Under the pieces are notes generated by a model. That model did not search any database. It saw nothing but the letters and a program-made list of their open reading frames with translations, and was not told the DNA's origin. From Lachnospiraceae bacterium (GTDB taxonomy: Bacteria; Bacillota; Clostridia; Lachnospirales; Lachnospiraceae), in the NCBI GenBank assembly GCA_011959805.1, contig BLMC01000005.1:1-64000 (forward strand): a stretch of DNA of 64,000 nt, written 5' to 3'. Position numbers and translations under genes: made by a program. Shown piece by piece: positions 1 through 9,029 of the stretch; the first letter of the stretch is position 1, and each line of letters starts with the position of its first letter.

Positions 1-72
1 CAAGCAAGCTTGCATCGGATTTCTTGACCTTTTGACCCTGGTATCATGTAATATATTTAGTAACAGAAAACA

Positions 73-108
73 ATACACAGCAGGGGCATATGTTCTCCTG
101 CTGTGTAT
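73..108. promoter_or_regulatory. Intercistronic stem-loop upstream of malF
   Basis: A perfect 12-bp inverted repeat (arms 73-84 and 97-108, 12-nt loop) ends 26 bp before the malF start. No T-tract follows, so it is not a typical terminator. By analogy with other maltose operons, where the binding-protein gene precedes malF, it may stabilise or process an upstream binding-protein mRNA. That upstream gene is outside the window, so the role is inference. Confidence 0.5.
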
Positions 109-134
109 CACCACATGATAATCTGGAGGAAACC

Positions 135-1538
135 ATGAAGGAAAATCGAATTGCCGGATTTTTTAAAGAAGTAGGGAACGCTTTTGGATTAATCGGAACA
201 GCATTTTCAAAAGGTGACTGGAAGACAAAACTTTCTTTTATCATTATGGGATTTGGCTCGCTCATGAGAAAGCAGTTTGCCCGTGGAATTGCATTTCTTG
301 CTGTTGAAATTCTCTACATATGGTATATTGTGTCCTTTGGTGCAGGCTATATCAAGGATTTCGGAACGCTTGGTGTTGTTGCGACGCGCGAGGAGCCTGC
401 ATATTTTAATGGAATGGAAATCGGAAAGACAACAATACTTGGTGATAACAGTTTCTTGATTTTGTTGTTTAGCGTAATGACGATTTTTATTACTGTTTTA
501 TTCATTATTATCTGGTATATCAATATTAAAAATAATTATGAGTCTCAGTTAAAGTTAGAGGCAGGGAAAAAGCTTCCAACAAACAAGCAGGATTTAAGCA
601 GCTTGTTAGACCATAATTTTGACAAGACACTTCTTATAATTCCTGTGCTTGGCGTATTTATTTTCGTCGTAATACCGATTGTCTTTATGATTCTAGTTGC
701 ATTTACCAACTATGATGCAAATCATCAGCCACCTACCAATCTATTTTCGTGGGTAGGATTTGAAAACTTTAAGAATCTGCTTTCCATCGGAGGTGCAGGC
801 TTTGGTTCAACATTCTTTACTGTTTTAGGATGGACTTTAGTATGGGCATTTTTTGCAACGTTCCTCAATTATTTTGGAGGCATGGCGGTTGCAATTTTAA
901 TAAATAAAAAAGGGATTAAATTCAAGAAATTATGGAGAACGATTCTGGTCATGACAATTGCGGTTCCGCAGTTCGTTTCCCTTCTCTACATTGGAAAGAT
1001 GTTTGCAAAAGATGGCTTGATTAATGGTTATCTGATGAAGTGGGGAGTGATTGACAGCGCGATTCCATTCTGGACTGATCCAACACTTGCAAAGATTATG
1101 ATTATCGTAATTAATGTGTGGGTTGGTATACCCTATGTAATGTTGATCGCCACAGGTCTTTTAATGAATATTCCTGAAGATTTATATGAAAGTGCACGTA
1201 TTGACGGTGCAAATCCATGGCAGATGTTCATAAAGATTACCCTGCCATACATGCTTTTCGTGACAGGCCCTTATCTGTTGACATCATTTACAGGAAATCT
1301 AAACAATTTCAACGTGATCTATTTGCTCAATACTGGTTCTCCGTTGAGTACAGAGTTGACTGGTGGTGCGGGACGAACGGATTTATTGATCACATGGCTG
1401 TACAAGTTGACTGTCAATGATACGAATTACCGAATGGCAGCCGTTATCGGTATTATGGTATTTGTGGTGACGGCAGTGATTTCGCTGGTGGTATACAATA
1501 TCTTACCTTCAGTAAAGGATGAGGAGGGATTCCAATAA
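135..1538 (+). CDS. malF: Sugar ABC transporter permease, MalF type
   Basis: A 467-aa polytopic inner-membrane permease that would form the translocation pore for maltose/maltodextrin or a related oligosaccharide with MalG and an ATPase. It has the long N-terminal extension with extra membrane segments typical of MalF, several hydrophobic helices, and the EAA loop (YESARIDGANPW, near residue 352) that contacts the ATPase. The start at 135 is chosen because GGAGG lies 8 bp upstream; the same frame is open back to 90 but without a ribosome binding site. Its TAA stop overlaps the malG ATG (TAATG), so the two are translationally coupled. Substrate is inferred from the neighbouring amylase; a related oligosaccharide is possible. 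Confidence 0.85.
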   Translation: MKENRIAGFFKEVGNAFGLIGTAFSKGDWKTKLSFIIMGFGSLMRKQFARGIAFLAVEILYIWYIVSFGAGYIKDFGTLGVVATREEPAYFNGMEIGKTTILGDNSFLILLFSVMTIFITVLFIIIWYINIKNNYESQLKLEAGKKLPTNKQDLSSLLDHNFDKTLLIIPVLGVFIFVVIPIVFMILVAFTNYDANHQPPTNLFSWVGFENFKNLLSIGGAGFGSTFFTVLGWTLVWAFFATFLNYFGGMAVAILINKKGIKFKKLWRTILVMTIAVPQFVSLLYIGKMFAKDGLINGYLMKWGVIDSAIPFWTDPTLAKIMIIVINVWVGIPYVMLIATGLLMNIPEDLYESARIDGANPWQMFIKITLPYMLFVTGPYLLTSFTGNLNNFNVIYLLNTGSPLSTELTGGAGRTDLLITWLYKLTVNDTNYRMAAVIGIMVFVVTAVISLVVYNILPSVKDEEGFQ

Positions 1539-2389
1539 TGGCAAGTAAGAAAAAGATTACAAATATAATTATTTATATTATATTGGTACTAGTTAGTATT
1601 ATCTGGCTGTTTCCGTTTGTGTGCCTAGTGTTGCAAAGTTTCCGCTCCTATAACGAGATGGGCGGCGGTATGGTCGACTATGTCATTCCTAAGAAATTTT
1701 CCTTGGATTCATACAGATTTCTCTTTGATCCGAGCAGCAATTTTGTAAACTGGTACAAAAACACATTGGTTATTTCAATTTTCGTGACAATTGGACAGAC
1801 AATATTTGTGCTTTGCACCAGCTACGTGCTTTCAAGAATGCGTTTTAAGGGACGTGAACTCTTGATGAGATTCTGGCTAATCCTTGGTATGTTCCCTGGA
1901 TTTTTAAGTATGATTTGTCTCTATTTCCTATTGAAGCAGTTTGGCCTGACACAGGAAGGCGCTGTTCCGGGATTGATTTTAATCAGTGTTGCAAGTTCTG
2001 GTATGGGATATTACATCTGTAAAGGTTTCTTTGACACGCTTCCAAAGGCATTGGACGAGGCGGCAAGAATTGACGGTGCGACAAGAGCACAGATTTTCTT
2101 TGGTATGATTATTCCTCTGGCAAAGCCGATTATTATTTATCAAGCGCTGGTTGCATTTATGGGACCTTGGTGTGATTATGTGTTTGCTTCCTATGTGGCA
2201 TTCGGTAACAGTGCAAGTTACAATGTTGCTGTAGGTTTGCAAAGATGGTTGTTTACAGGTGACTATCAGGGATACTTTACAAGATTCTGTGCCGGCGGTG
2301 TGTTGGTTGCAATACCAGTTACAATTTTGTTCATGTGTCTGCAAAAGTATTATGTAGAAGGTGTAACTGGCGGTGCTGTAAAGGGTTAA
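1538..2389 (+). CDS. malG: Sugar ABC transporter permease, MalG type
   Basis: A 283-aa permease, partner of the preceding MalF-like protein. It begins with a hydrophobic helix after a short Lys-rich N-terminus and has the EAA motif LDEAARIDGATRAQ around residues 171-184, as expected for the ATPase-coupling loop. Length matches the MalG/MdxG family (about 280 aa). It overlaps malF by one base. No ATPase follows, so the energising subunit is probably a shared MsmK/MalK encoded elsewhere, as is common in Firmicutes. Confidence 0.85.
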   Translation: MASKKKITNIIIYIILVLVSIIWLFPFVCLVLQSFRSYNEMGGGMVDYVIPKKFSLDSYRFLFDPSSNFVNWYKNTLVISIFVTIGQTIFVLCTSYVLSRMRFKGRELLMRFWLILGMFPGFLSMICLYFLLKQFGLTQEGAVPGLILISVASSGMGYYICKGFFDTLPKALDEAARIDGATRAQIFFGMIIPLAKPIIIYQALVAFMGPWCDYVFASYVAFGNSASYNVAVGLQRWLFTGDYQGYFTRFCAGGVLVAIPVTILFMCLQKYYVEGVTGGAVKG

Positions 2390-2740
2390 GGCGAAATTAT
2401 GATTTTTCAATTGATTGTCGATGTCCTATTGGTTAGAGCTACACTTGGTTTTGGACTGAGAAATGGAATTGACTGGCAGAGAGGTTGTGGAAAATCATAG
2501 GGTGAAAGCTACCTGAGAGAGTATGGTCTCAATGAAGAAAAAGAAAATAAATAAGTACGTTGGAACGACTCCTGTTATTATTATAACAGGAGTCGTTCTG
2601 GAATAATGTGTAAAATTCTAAGAAACGATACAATTTAAGAATACAATCAGCATTCTTGTTGTGGATTGTAAATCAGTTCTGTTGACATACAATCAATTTG
2701 TATATTTGCAATAAAAAATAGGGAAATGAGAGGGATAGAT
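2390..2740. other. Gene-poor spacer between malG and the amylase
   Basis: About 350 bp. It holds one short open frame directly after malG (2399-2500, 33 codons beginning MIFQL) with only a weak ribosome binding site, which I do not call as a gene, then the terminator at 2563-2598. A TTGACA hexamer at 2682-2687 precedes the amylase gene, but no good -10 lies at the right distance. Confidence 0.4.
2563..2598. terminator. Terminator of the malFG operon
   Basis: A perfect 15-bp inverted repeat (2563-2577 with 2584-2598) and a 6-nt loop. There is no long T-run after it, so termination efficiency is uncertain; it could also be an mRNA-stabilising hairpin. Confidence 0.6.
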
Positions 2741-4468
2741 ATGCATAAAAAGTTTGGAAAGCATTTATTGAGTGTCACAATGTCAGCGTTGGTAGCATTG
2801 AATTTTTGTAGTTGTGGTAGCACAGAAGGTGTAACAGCACAAGAAATGGAACCTGTTGTGGAAGATAATACTTCTGACTTGGAAACAGATATCACAGAAT
2901 CTGACGAGGAAGAGGATACAGAGGAAAGTATGGAAATTGTCGGTGCAATTCCATATGATTATGAACAGGAATTAAATATAATTGATGATAATTATAGAAA
3001 TTATTATGAGATTTTTGTTTATTCTTTCTATGATTCTGATGGAGATGGTATTGGAGACTTAAACGGCGTTATAGAGAAATTGGATTATATTGAGGAAATG
3101 GGCTTTAATGGAATCTGGTTAATGCCAATTATGCAGTCTACGACGTATCACAAGTATGATGTTGTGGATTACTGTTCTATCGATGCTGAGTATGGTACGA
3201 TTGAAGATTTTGAAAATCTAGTGCAAGAGTGCCATGAAAGAGGGATTCGTGTTGTGATTGATTTTGTAATTAATCACTCCTCATCACAGCATCAATGGTT
3301 TGTGGATGCATGTGACTATTTGAGAACGCTTCCAGAAGGGGAGGAGCCAGATTTGGATGTGTGCCCTTATGTGGATTACTATCATTTTGCAGAGGAGCAG
3401 GTTAACGGAACTTATTATCCAGTTAGTGGAACAAATTGGTATTATGAAGGAGGATTTTGGTCAGAAATGCCTGATCTTAATCTTGCAAGTGATACACTCC
3501 GAGAAGAACTGGAAGCAATATCTAGTTTCTGGATTGATATAGGCGTGGACGGATTTAGAATGGATGCTGCCTTGCACTTTGAGGAAAATGACACGGAGTT
3601 TAATACGGAAACACTTGACTGGTTGTATAGCTATTGCACAGAATTAAATCCTGATTTTTATATGGTGTCAGAAGTGTGGGCAAGCAAATCAATAATAGCA
3701 GATTATTATGCAAGTGGAACACCCAGCATGTTTAATTTTGATACGGCTGACGCGGAAGGAAAACTGATTAAAACGGCGAGGGGCAATTATAAAGCAGCGA
3801 ATTTTGTAGAGAACATGGTGGGGTATCAGACAGATTATGCAGACCAAAATCCAGAGTATATCGACGCCCCTTTTATTTCTAATCATGATATGGGACGTGT
3901 AGCCAATAGTCTTATGAAGGATGCAAATGATATGAAGATGGCAAGTGGTCTTTTAATGACAATGAATGGTAGCCCGTTTGTGTATTATGGCGAGGAGATT
4001 GGAATGTCAAGCTCTGGAAAAAAAGATGAGAATAAACGTTTGCCAATGATTTGGTCAGACACAGACACTACAGGCATGACAAATGGCCCTGTAGATGCAG
4101 ATAAGGATATTGTCAGTGCGTTTGCAGGGGTTGAACAGCAACAAAAGGACCCATACTCTATCTTAAATTATTACAAAAGAGCTGTGCGACTTAGAAATGA
4201 GAATCCTGAGATTGCGCGGGGAGAAATTGAGATTGTTGAAGAATTGACTGAGGGAAATCAGGCAGTGATTACAAAGACTTATGAGGATAGCACAATAGCG
4301 ATTGCGTATAACACATCAGATGAAGTGATCGCGATTTCTCTTGAAGAAACTATGCTTGCAGATATGGAACTCTATGGATATCTTACGCTAAACGGAGAAG
4401 TGGTCGAACTTGACACAGGAGTGTTGTCAATGCCAGCACAGTCTATATGTATTCTAAGAACCGAGTAG
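2741..4468 (+). CDS. Secreted GH13 alpha-amylase family lipoprotein
   Basis: A 575-aa glycoside hydrolase family 13 enzyme expected to cleave alpha-glucans outside the cell. The N-terminus carries a signal peptide ending in a Cys-Ser-Cys-Gly stretch, a plausible lipobox, then a very acidic Asp/Glu/Thr linker (about residues 40-72). The TIM-barrel signatures are present in order: DFVINH (about 173), GFRMDAALH with nucleophile Asp275, acid/base Glu311 in MVSEVW, and NHDMGR with Asp383. The C-terminal beta-domain is present. The ATG at 2741 has AGAGGG 6 bp upstream; the in-frame ATG at 2726 has a poorly spaced site. It probably feeds the neighbouring oligosaccharide transporter. Its stop codon lies inside a hairpin. 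Confidence 0.87.
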   Translation: MHKKFGKHLLSVTMSALVALNFCSCGSTEGVTAQEMEPVVEDNTSDLETDITESDEEEDTEESMEIVGAIPYDYEQELNIIDDNYRNYYEIFVYSFYDSDGDGIGDLNGVIEKLDYIEEMGFNGIWLMPIMQSTTYHKYDVVDYCSIDAEYGTIEDFENLVQECHERGIRVVIDFVINHSSSQHQWFVDACDYLRTLPEGEEPDLDVCPYVDYYHFAEEQVNGTYYPVSGTNWYYEGGFWSEMPDLNLASDTLREELEAISSFWIDIGVDGFRMDAALHFEENDTEFNTETLDWLYSYCTELNPDFYMVSEVWASKSIIADYYASGTPSMFNFDTADAEGKLIKTARGNYKAANFVENMVGYQTDYADQNPEYIDAPFISNHDMGRVANSLMKDANDMKMASGLLMTMNGSPFVYYGEEIGMSSSGKKDENKRLPMIWSDTDTTGMTNGPVDADKDIVSAFAGVEQQQKDPYSILNYYKRAVRLRNENPEIARGEIEIVEELTEGNQAVITKTYEDSTIAIAYNTSDEVIAISLEETMLADMELYGYLTLNGEVVELDTGVLSMPAQSICILRTE

Positions 4469-4542
4469 AGAAGATTTATCTTCTTCCTACTCGCGCGCTG
4501 GGCACCCGTCAGTTTTTGCTGACAAATTTCACTTGGGTGCCC
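4462..4542. repeat. Intergenic palindromic repeat, copy 1 (overlaps amylase stop)
   Basis: Two hairpins in a row: CGAGTAG/CTACTCG (4462-4468 with 4487-4493), whose left arm contains the amylase TAG stop, and GGGCACCC/GGGTGCCC (4500-4507 with 4535-4542) enclosing a GTCAG/CTGAC stem. The same modules recur near 16.8, 19.6 and 32.6 kb. Confidence 0.7.
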
Positions 4543-4557
4543 GTGTTCATAAAAAAG

Positions 4558-4594
4558 AAAGAAGCGAGGAGTCTTTAGACTTTTTCGCTTCTTT
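4558..4594. terminator. Bidirectional terminator, amylase / InlB-repeat gene
   Basis: Stem AAAGAAGCGA (4558-4567) pairs with TCGCTTCTTT (4585-4594). A-rich and T-rich flanks on both strands suit the two convergent genes. Confidence 0.65.
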
Positions 4595-4610
4595 GTGTTT
4601 AAGATACAAT

Positions 4611-6308
4611 TTAGTATTTGATACTTAGATTAACCTTTGCACTGACTGGTATGGATATTTTTTTATCTGTGTCAACAATAACAGGAAGGTAGATCATTTC
4701 TGAATTATTTTCATTTATTAGATATACATATGCGAGTTGTCCAGGTTGTGCATCAGGAAGAGATACTACAATACAGATGTTGGTATTAATTGCTCCCGGT
4801 TGTGTAAATATAATCTTTTTTTCATGAATAAAAGGATTTGTGTCTGTATTGCAAGCGTAACTGAAATCTGTTCCTACAAAACGAGAGTTGTCTACATCAC
4901 TGTAGAAGATAAAACTTGCATCTACCCCATAGGATACTTCAAGTGCAATTCCTTGTCTTGCATTGAGCATTGCTATAGGAGCAGCATCTACATAACACTG
5001 TAGACCTTCTGCCGTAACTTGTAAAACAGGGCTTCCTGGTTGTGCCAAGTCCTGTGAGTTGAAGAACGCAAGTTTGTTAGTGATATCTGTCCAACCAGAT
5101 AGTTGTGGCTCTTTTAAATTAGTGGTTTTTATGGGATTCTGTATATTTGGCAAGTTGGACGGAATCCAGTTAGCGTATAGTATGACATCATAGGAAGGCA
5201 TGACGTAAGAAATCGATGATTGGGAGTAGAGGTTGCCGTCAGAAGAGTTCCATCCTGTAAAAGCAAAGCCAGGTACAAAGCCAGCATCAATTGTAAGTTT
5301 TGTACCTGGGTCATAGGAACCAGATTTATTTGTGAGTGCAAAACTTCCAATTATAGTTAATTTCTTTTTTGTAGATTCAGAGCTGCCTGACACAAAATAA
5401 GCATGAATAGAATGATTTTCATTTACATTATGGAAGGTATAAGAAGACACTGCGCCAACATTATTTCCATCAACTGCAACATAATTGATACGATATCCTT
5501 CAGAAGGTTTGATTGTATAAGTTTTGCTGTTACCACGTTTTACAGAACGGTTTCCAGAATCAGAGATGGACCCACCGGCGGCAGCATTTGCTGTAATGAC
5601 ATAGGAATTGTTAGATCCTGAATGAACAGTAACATGTTGCTTTGCAGTCTTGGTTATTTTGTCCTTTTCAGTACCTTCTGAAAAAGTGATTGTAACAAAG
5701 TCTGTTCCAACAGACAATTTTTCTGGACTGATTTTATAGTTTGTAATGTTTCGCCATCGGTTATCAGAGTAAAATGCACTTACTATCATACCACTTCTGT
5801 CAAACGATTCTCCGTCGGAATAACTGGTTTTATTAGGTGCTTTTTTAATGACAATTTCTGTAAGTTTGTGTGACAATTCTGGACCAGAAGACACTCCTTT
5901 TAAGGAGAGTTTCATACTCTTTGCAGTTGCATTGTAGGCGGTGATTTCATATTCTGTGTAGTTTCCACCAGTCAGAGGATCATAATATTCGTCTATAGTG
6001 ATTGTGTGTGCTTCTCCCTGCTTGGGTTTCTCAGATTTTTTCTGAGTAATGCGTGTACCATAACAATCGTAATAGGTGATTGTGATTGGTGCAATGTAAT
6101 CGATTGGTGTGTTTGCAGATATCTTAGAGTTCAAAATAGATACTTCTGTTTTTGGGGGTGTATCAGGTGCTGGTTCTTCTGCTTTGGGGACCTCGGCTGC
6201 CCTTACAGACAAAACTTCAAAACCTGAGAGGAACAAAAATATACAGACAAAAATTTTTGCAAGTGTGTAATAAATGGGGTATTCTGTGTTTTTTCGGTAT
6301 CTGGTCAT
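4611..6308 (-). CDS. Secreted protein with Ig-like and InlB B-type repeats
   Basis: A 565-aa exported protein. A basic N-terminus and hydrophobic segment (about residues 14-36, ending VRAAE) form a signal peptide. A short Pro/Glu/Thr linker follows. About residues 148-230 resemble a bacterial Ig-like fold (KTSYSDGESFD followed by a VTVHSG end). Two InlB B-type repeats follow at about 232-305 and 313-383, the second with GFAFTGWNSSDG. The C-terminal 170 residues are a beta-rich region I do not recognise. There is no LPXTG anchor or C-terminal membrane helix, so it is probably released or bound non-covalently. Function is likely adhesion or wall association; the ligand is unknown. Confidence 0.75.
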   Translation of the reverse strand: MTRYRKNTEYPIYYTLAKIFVCIFLFLSGFEVLSVRAAEVPKAEEPAPDTPPKTEVSILNSKISANTPIDYIAPITITYYDCYGTRITQKKSEKPKQGEAHTITIDEYYDPLTGGNYTEYEITAYNATAKSMKLSLKGVSSGPELSHKLTEIVIKKAPNKTSYSDGESFDRSGMIVSAFYSDNRWRNITNYKISPEKLSVGTDFVTITFSEGTEKDKITKTAKQHVTVHSGSNNSYVITANAAAGGSISDSGNRSVKRGNSKTYTIKPSEGYRINYVAVDGNNVGAVSSYTFHNVNENHSIHAYFVSGSSESTKKKLTIIGSFALTNKSGSYDPGTKLTIDAGFVPGFAFTGWNSSDGNLYSQSSISYVMPSYDVILYANWIPSNLPNIQNPIKTTNLKEPQLSGWTDITNKLAFFNSQDLAQPGSPVLQVTAEGLQCYVDAAPIAMLNARQGIALEVSYGVDASFIFYSDVDNSRFVGTDFSYACNTDTNPFIHEKKIIFTQPGAINTNICIVVSLPDAQPGQLAYVYLINENNSEMIYLPVIVDTDKKISIPVSAKVNLSIKY

Positions 6309-6397
6309 AATATCTCCTCCCTAAAAATTTGTGAAATAGTTACACTTTCAGTATACGTTCTTTTGGCAAAAAAAGCAACGGATGTGATTTTGCAATC

Positions 6398-6426
6398 TTG
6401 TATTTTTTAAAAAAGTATATTATAGT
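6398..6426 (+). promoter_or_regulatory. Sigma-A-type promoter for the phosphatase gene
   Basis: TTGTAT (6398-6403), 17-bp spacer, TATAGT (6421-6426), about 95 bp before the start codon. Confidence 0.5.
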
Positions 6427-6520
6427 ATTTATGTAGTTGTCATATTATAGACGCTCTGAGTTTTTGTATCTAATGTTATAAGAAGATTTGGAGAGGTTAT
6501 ATATGTGTATGGAGGAAGAA

Positions 6521-7132
6521 ATGAAGCTATATTTGATACGCCACGGAGAAACAGACTGGAATGTAAAAAGACGTTTTCAAGGAAGATCAGATATTCCTTT
6601 GAATGAGGAAGGGCGTAGGTTAGCACGTATAACAGCTCAGGCGTTGATGCATGTTCCGTTTAATAAAATCTATACAAGTCCATTAAAGAGAGCGTATGAG
6701 ACAGCAATGATTATAAAGGGTGATCGAAATATTCCTGTGATTGAAGAACCGCGGATTATTGAGATTAGCTTTGGAGAGTATGAGGGGCTTTGTTGTGGGA
6801 AGGATAACTATAATATTCCCGACCCTGCATTTATGAATTTTTTTGACAAACCAGAGGCTTATATACCGCCAAAGGGTGCTGAAAGAATAGAGGAATTAAA
6901 AATAAGAACTGGTGATTTTTTGCAGGAAATCGTGCATAATAAGAATATGGAAAATGATACAATATTGGTGTCGACACATGGGGCTGCACTGCGAGGACTT
7001 CTATCCAATATACGCAGGATTGGGATAGAAGACTTTTGGAGAGGCGGTGTGCACAAAAATTGTGCAGTTACAATCGTGGAAGTAAATCATGGTCAAACAT
7101 TAATAATGGAAGAGGGAAAAACATATTATTAG
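6521..7132 (+). CDS. Histidine phosphatase (phosphoglycerate mutase-like)
   Basis: A 203-aa member of the histidine phosphatase superfamily. The catalytic RHGET motif is at residues 6-10, followed by N/R contacts (DWN, QGRSDIPLNEEG), SPLKRAYETA, the acid loop (FGEYEG) and the second catalytic His in VSTHGAALRGL. Size and motifs fit a cobalamin-pathway CobC-like or general phosphatase rather than a glycolytic mutase; the substrate cannot be read. The ATG at 6521 has GGAGGAAGAA directly upstream and gives the family's usual MKLYLIRHGE start; upstream ATGs at 6503 and 6488 are alternatives. The next gene follows 28 bp later and is likely cotranscribed. Confidence 0.85.
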   Translation: MKLYLIRHGETDWNVKRRFQGRSDIPLNEEGRRLARITAQALMHVPFNKIYTSPLKRAYETAMIIKGDRNIPVIEEPRIIEISFGEYEGLCCGKDNYNIPDPAFMNFFDKPEAYIPPKGAERIEELKIRTGDFLQEIVHNKNMENDTILVSTHGAALRGLLSNIRRIGIEDFWRGGVHKNCAVTIVEVNHGQTLIMEEGKTYY

Positions 7133-7160
7133 AAATAAAACGAAAGAAGGCGTCACAATT

Positions 7161-7460
7161 TTGGAAAATGAGTATAGCAAGGTAAAAGTGAACAATGAGA
7201 TAGATTTTTGCTCTGTTATAGATTCAGAGACAAAAACAATATTAGAAAAAGCGTTTATGAAAGCAAGAGTTTCTTATTTTCTCAGATGGGAAAAACCTGG
7301 ATTTTTTTCAAAAATCTTTGGTGGAGGAAAAGTCAGAATTGTATTTTGTATCAATTCTGCGCAACTTGAGACAGCGGAAGAAGTTTTAGAAACACTTGAA
7401 GAAGTAGAGGGTGATATAAAGATGTTGCGAACAAAGTCAAATAATAAGATTGGATTTTAA
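7161..7460 (+). CDS. Small hypothetical protein (TTG start)
   Basis: A 99-aa protein I do not recognise. It reads MENEYSKVKVNNEIDF at the start, has a Gly-rich turn (FGGGKVRIVF, about residues 54-63) and a helical C-terminus, and no signal peptide. A TTG start fits because AAGAAGG lies about 10 bp upstream and no in-frame ATG is suitably placed. Context: last gene of the phosphatase transcript, ended by the terminator at 7469-7508. The compact alpha/beta pattern suggests a soluble domain; no function is proposed. Confidence 0.6.
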   Translation: MENEYSKVKVNNEIDFCSVIDSETKTILEKAFMKARVSYFLRWEKPGFFSKIFGGGKVRIVFCINSAQLETAEEVLETLEEVEGDIKMLRTKSNNKIGF

Positions 7461-7468
7461 AAAAGAAA

Positions 7469-7508
7469 AAGAAGTGAATTAAAAAAAGAAAAATTCACTT
7501 CTTTTTTT
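7469..7508 (+). terminator. Rho-independent terminator
   Basis: Stem AAGAAGTGAATT (7469-7480) with AATTCACTTCTT (7492-7503), then seven T. The repeat motif ATACACATG begins right after the T-run. Confidence 0.8.
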
Positions 7509-7560
7509 ATACACATGAATACCCAGCGCATGAGTAGAAGAGCTTTCTATTCGATGGCGT
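7509..7560. repeat. Intergenic palindromic repeat, degenerate copy
   Basis: ATACACATGAATACCC directly after a terminator T-tract, then a GAGTAGAAGAG/CTTTCTATTC remnant of the family hairpin. Confidence 0.45.
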
Positions 7561-7625
7561 AACTCCATATCAGGAAGCATGTCATCAAAACGGTGCATGG
7601 GGTAGAGAAGATAAATCGGAAGCTT

Positions 7626-9029
7626 TTACTTGATTGGAGGAGTATTTTTAGAAGGATTTGATTCTTCTGGTGATTCAGGATCATATTCCTCATCGGAAAC
7701 ATCTTCCGCATAATAATCATTGTAAAATTCTTTTTCGGAAATTTCTTCACTAAAATATTCGTCGTTAATGTTTTCCTCATAATATTGTGCATCGTTAGTG
7801 TTTTCTTCATAAAATTCTGCATCTGTTGTCTCTTCTTCACTAAAGTACGTTTCATCGGAATATGTCTGGTCAATATATGCTTCATCTGGGTAGTCTTTTT
7901 CAGCATAGATTTCTTCGGAATAAGCTTCGTTTGGATATTCTGTTGTATTGGGATAGATTTCTTCGGAATACTCTTCATCTGGATAGTCTTCTTCAGGGTA
8001 TTCTTCGTCAGAATAATCCTCTTGATTATATTCCTCGTCATAGTAATCTTCTTGCTCATATTCCTCATCAGAATAGAGTTCATCTTCGTAGTCTTCTTCC
8101 TCTGTATCAGCTGAACCAACATCTTTCCGAAAGAAGCTGTATACAGAATAGCAAATCAACGCTAACACAGCAAAAATAGCAATTGCTAATACAACAACAA
8201 CGGGTGTTCCAAGCAAACTTGAAGAAGCTTGAGAGCTGTTTTCTTCGGAATCCTCCTCTGTGTGGAGGTCTGTTGTTGTATCGTTGGCAGAGTCTTCAAG
8301 AAAATCTGTGTCTTCATCAGGTATAACAGTGTCAGAGGGAGAGGGTGTTATTGTAACAGAAGAATCTGTGTCGTTTAAAGGTGTGTCTGACAAAAATTCT
8401 GCGGAAACATATGCAGAGTTGCCAGAGTATTGAATCTGAAACCAATTATCCGCAGTTTTCCCAGTCACAGTGACTTCTTGTCCGTATTTTAGTGTACCTA
8501 ATTTTTTGTGGTTTTTGGATGGCCCGCTGCGCACATTTAAACCAGTTTTTGTTGTTGCATAATATGTCCCACTCATAGGTGTCACATCAAAACTATCCTT
8601 GTTAGAAGGATTTTCAGAAGACGTGGGGGGGTTGGTGGAAGGTTGTTCTGGTGGCGCTACAGTCGTAGTATTGGGGGGAGGTGTCGTTTCTGTATTGGTC
8701 GTACCAGTAGAAGGAACCTCAACAGGTGACTGGGATTCTCCTGGGTTAGGAGTAACAGAAGAGTCAGATGAAGGGGTATCTACAGGTGTAGTTTCTATCG
8801 GAATACTTTCTACCGGAATACTTTCTGTCGGAAGGCTTTCTGTTGGAAGATTTTCTGCCGGAAAGTTTTCTATAGGTTTGCTTTCTGCCGGTAAATTCTC
8901 TGAGGGGCTACTTTCTGCCGGCGGGGTATTGGACTCTGACGCCAGTGTTGGCAGCGGGGTTACACAAAAGAGCAGCGCCACAGTTGTGTATAAAATTATT
9001 TTTTGCGTTTTGAATAATCTTTTTTTCAC
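7626..9029 (-). CDS. SH3-domain membrane protein with acidic Tyr-rich tail
   Basis: A 467-aa exported, membrane-anchored protein. Order: signal peptide (about 1-30, LPTLASES); a Pro/Ser/Thr/Glu region with degenerate 5-residue repeats (PTESL, PVESI); a bacterial SH3 domain at about 153-217 (GLNVRSGPS, W, YVSAEFL) that would bind cell wall peptides; a Ser/Asp/Glu linker; one membrane helix at about 274-298; then about 165 residues composed largely of Asp, Glu and Tyr in repeats such as SDEEYPEEDY. Topology puts the SH3 domain outside and the acidic tail inside. The tail's role is unknown; it could bind cations or basic proteins. No catalytic domain is visible. Confidence 0.8.
   Translation of the reverse strand: MKKRLFKTQKIILYTTVALLFCVTPLPTLASESNTPPAESSPSENLPAESKPIENFPAENLPTESLPTESIPVESIPIETTPVDTPSSDSSVTPNPGESQSPVEVPSTGTTNTETTPPPNTTTVAPPEQPSTNPPTSSENPSNKDSFDVTPMSGTYYATTKTGLNVRSGPSKNHKKLGTLKYGQEVTVTGKTADNWFQIQYSGNSAYVSAEFLSDTPLNDTDSSVTITPSPSDTVIPDEDTDFLEDSANDTTTDLHTEEDSEENSSQASSSLLGTPVVVVLAIAIFAVLALICYSVYSFFRKDVGSADTEEEDYEDELYSDEEYEQEDYYDEEYNQEDYSDEEYPEEDYPDEEYSEEIYPNTTEYPNEAYSEEIYAEKDYPDEAYIDQTYSDETYFSEEETTDAEFYEENTNDAQYYEENINDEYFSEEISEKEFYNDYYAEDVSDEEYDPESPEESNPSKNTPPIK

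Noticed and set aside
2399-2500. 33-codon frame after malG
   Set aside because: Weak ribosome binding site, no recognisable sequence and no coding support beyond being open.
7547-8122. Met/Lys/Thr-rich open frame on the minus strand under the SH3 gene tail
   Set aside because: A shadow frame created by the Asp/Glu/Tyr repeats of the real gene; no ribosome binding site.
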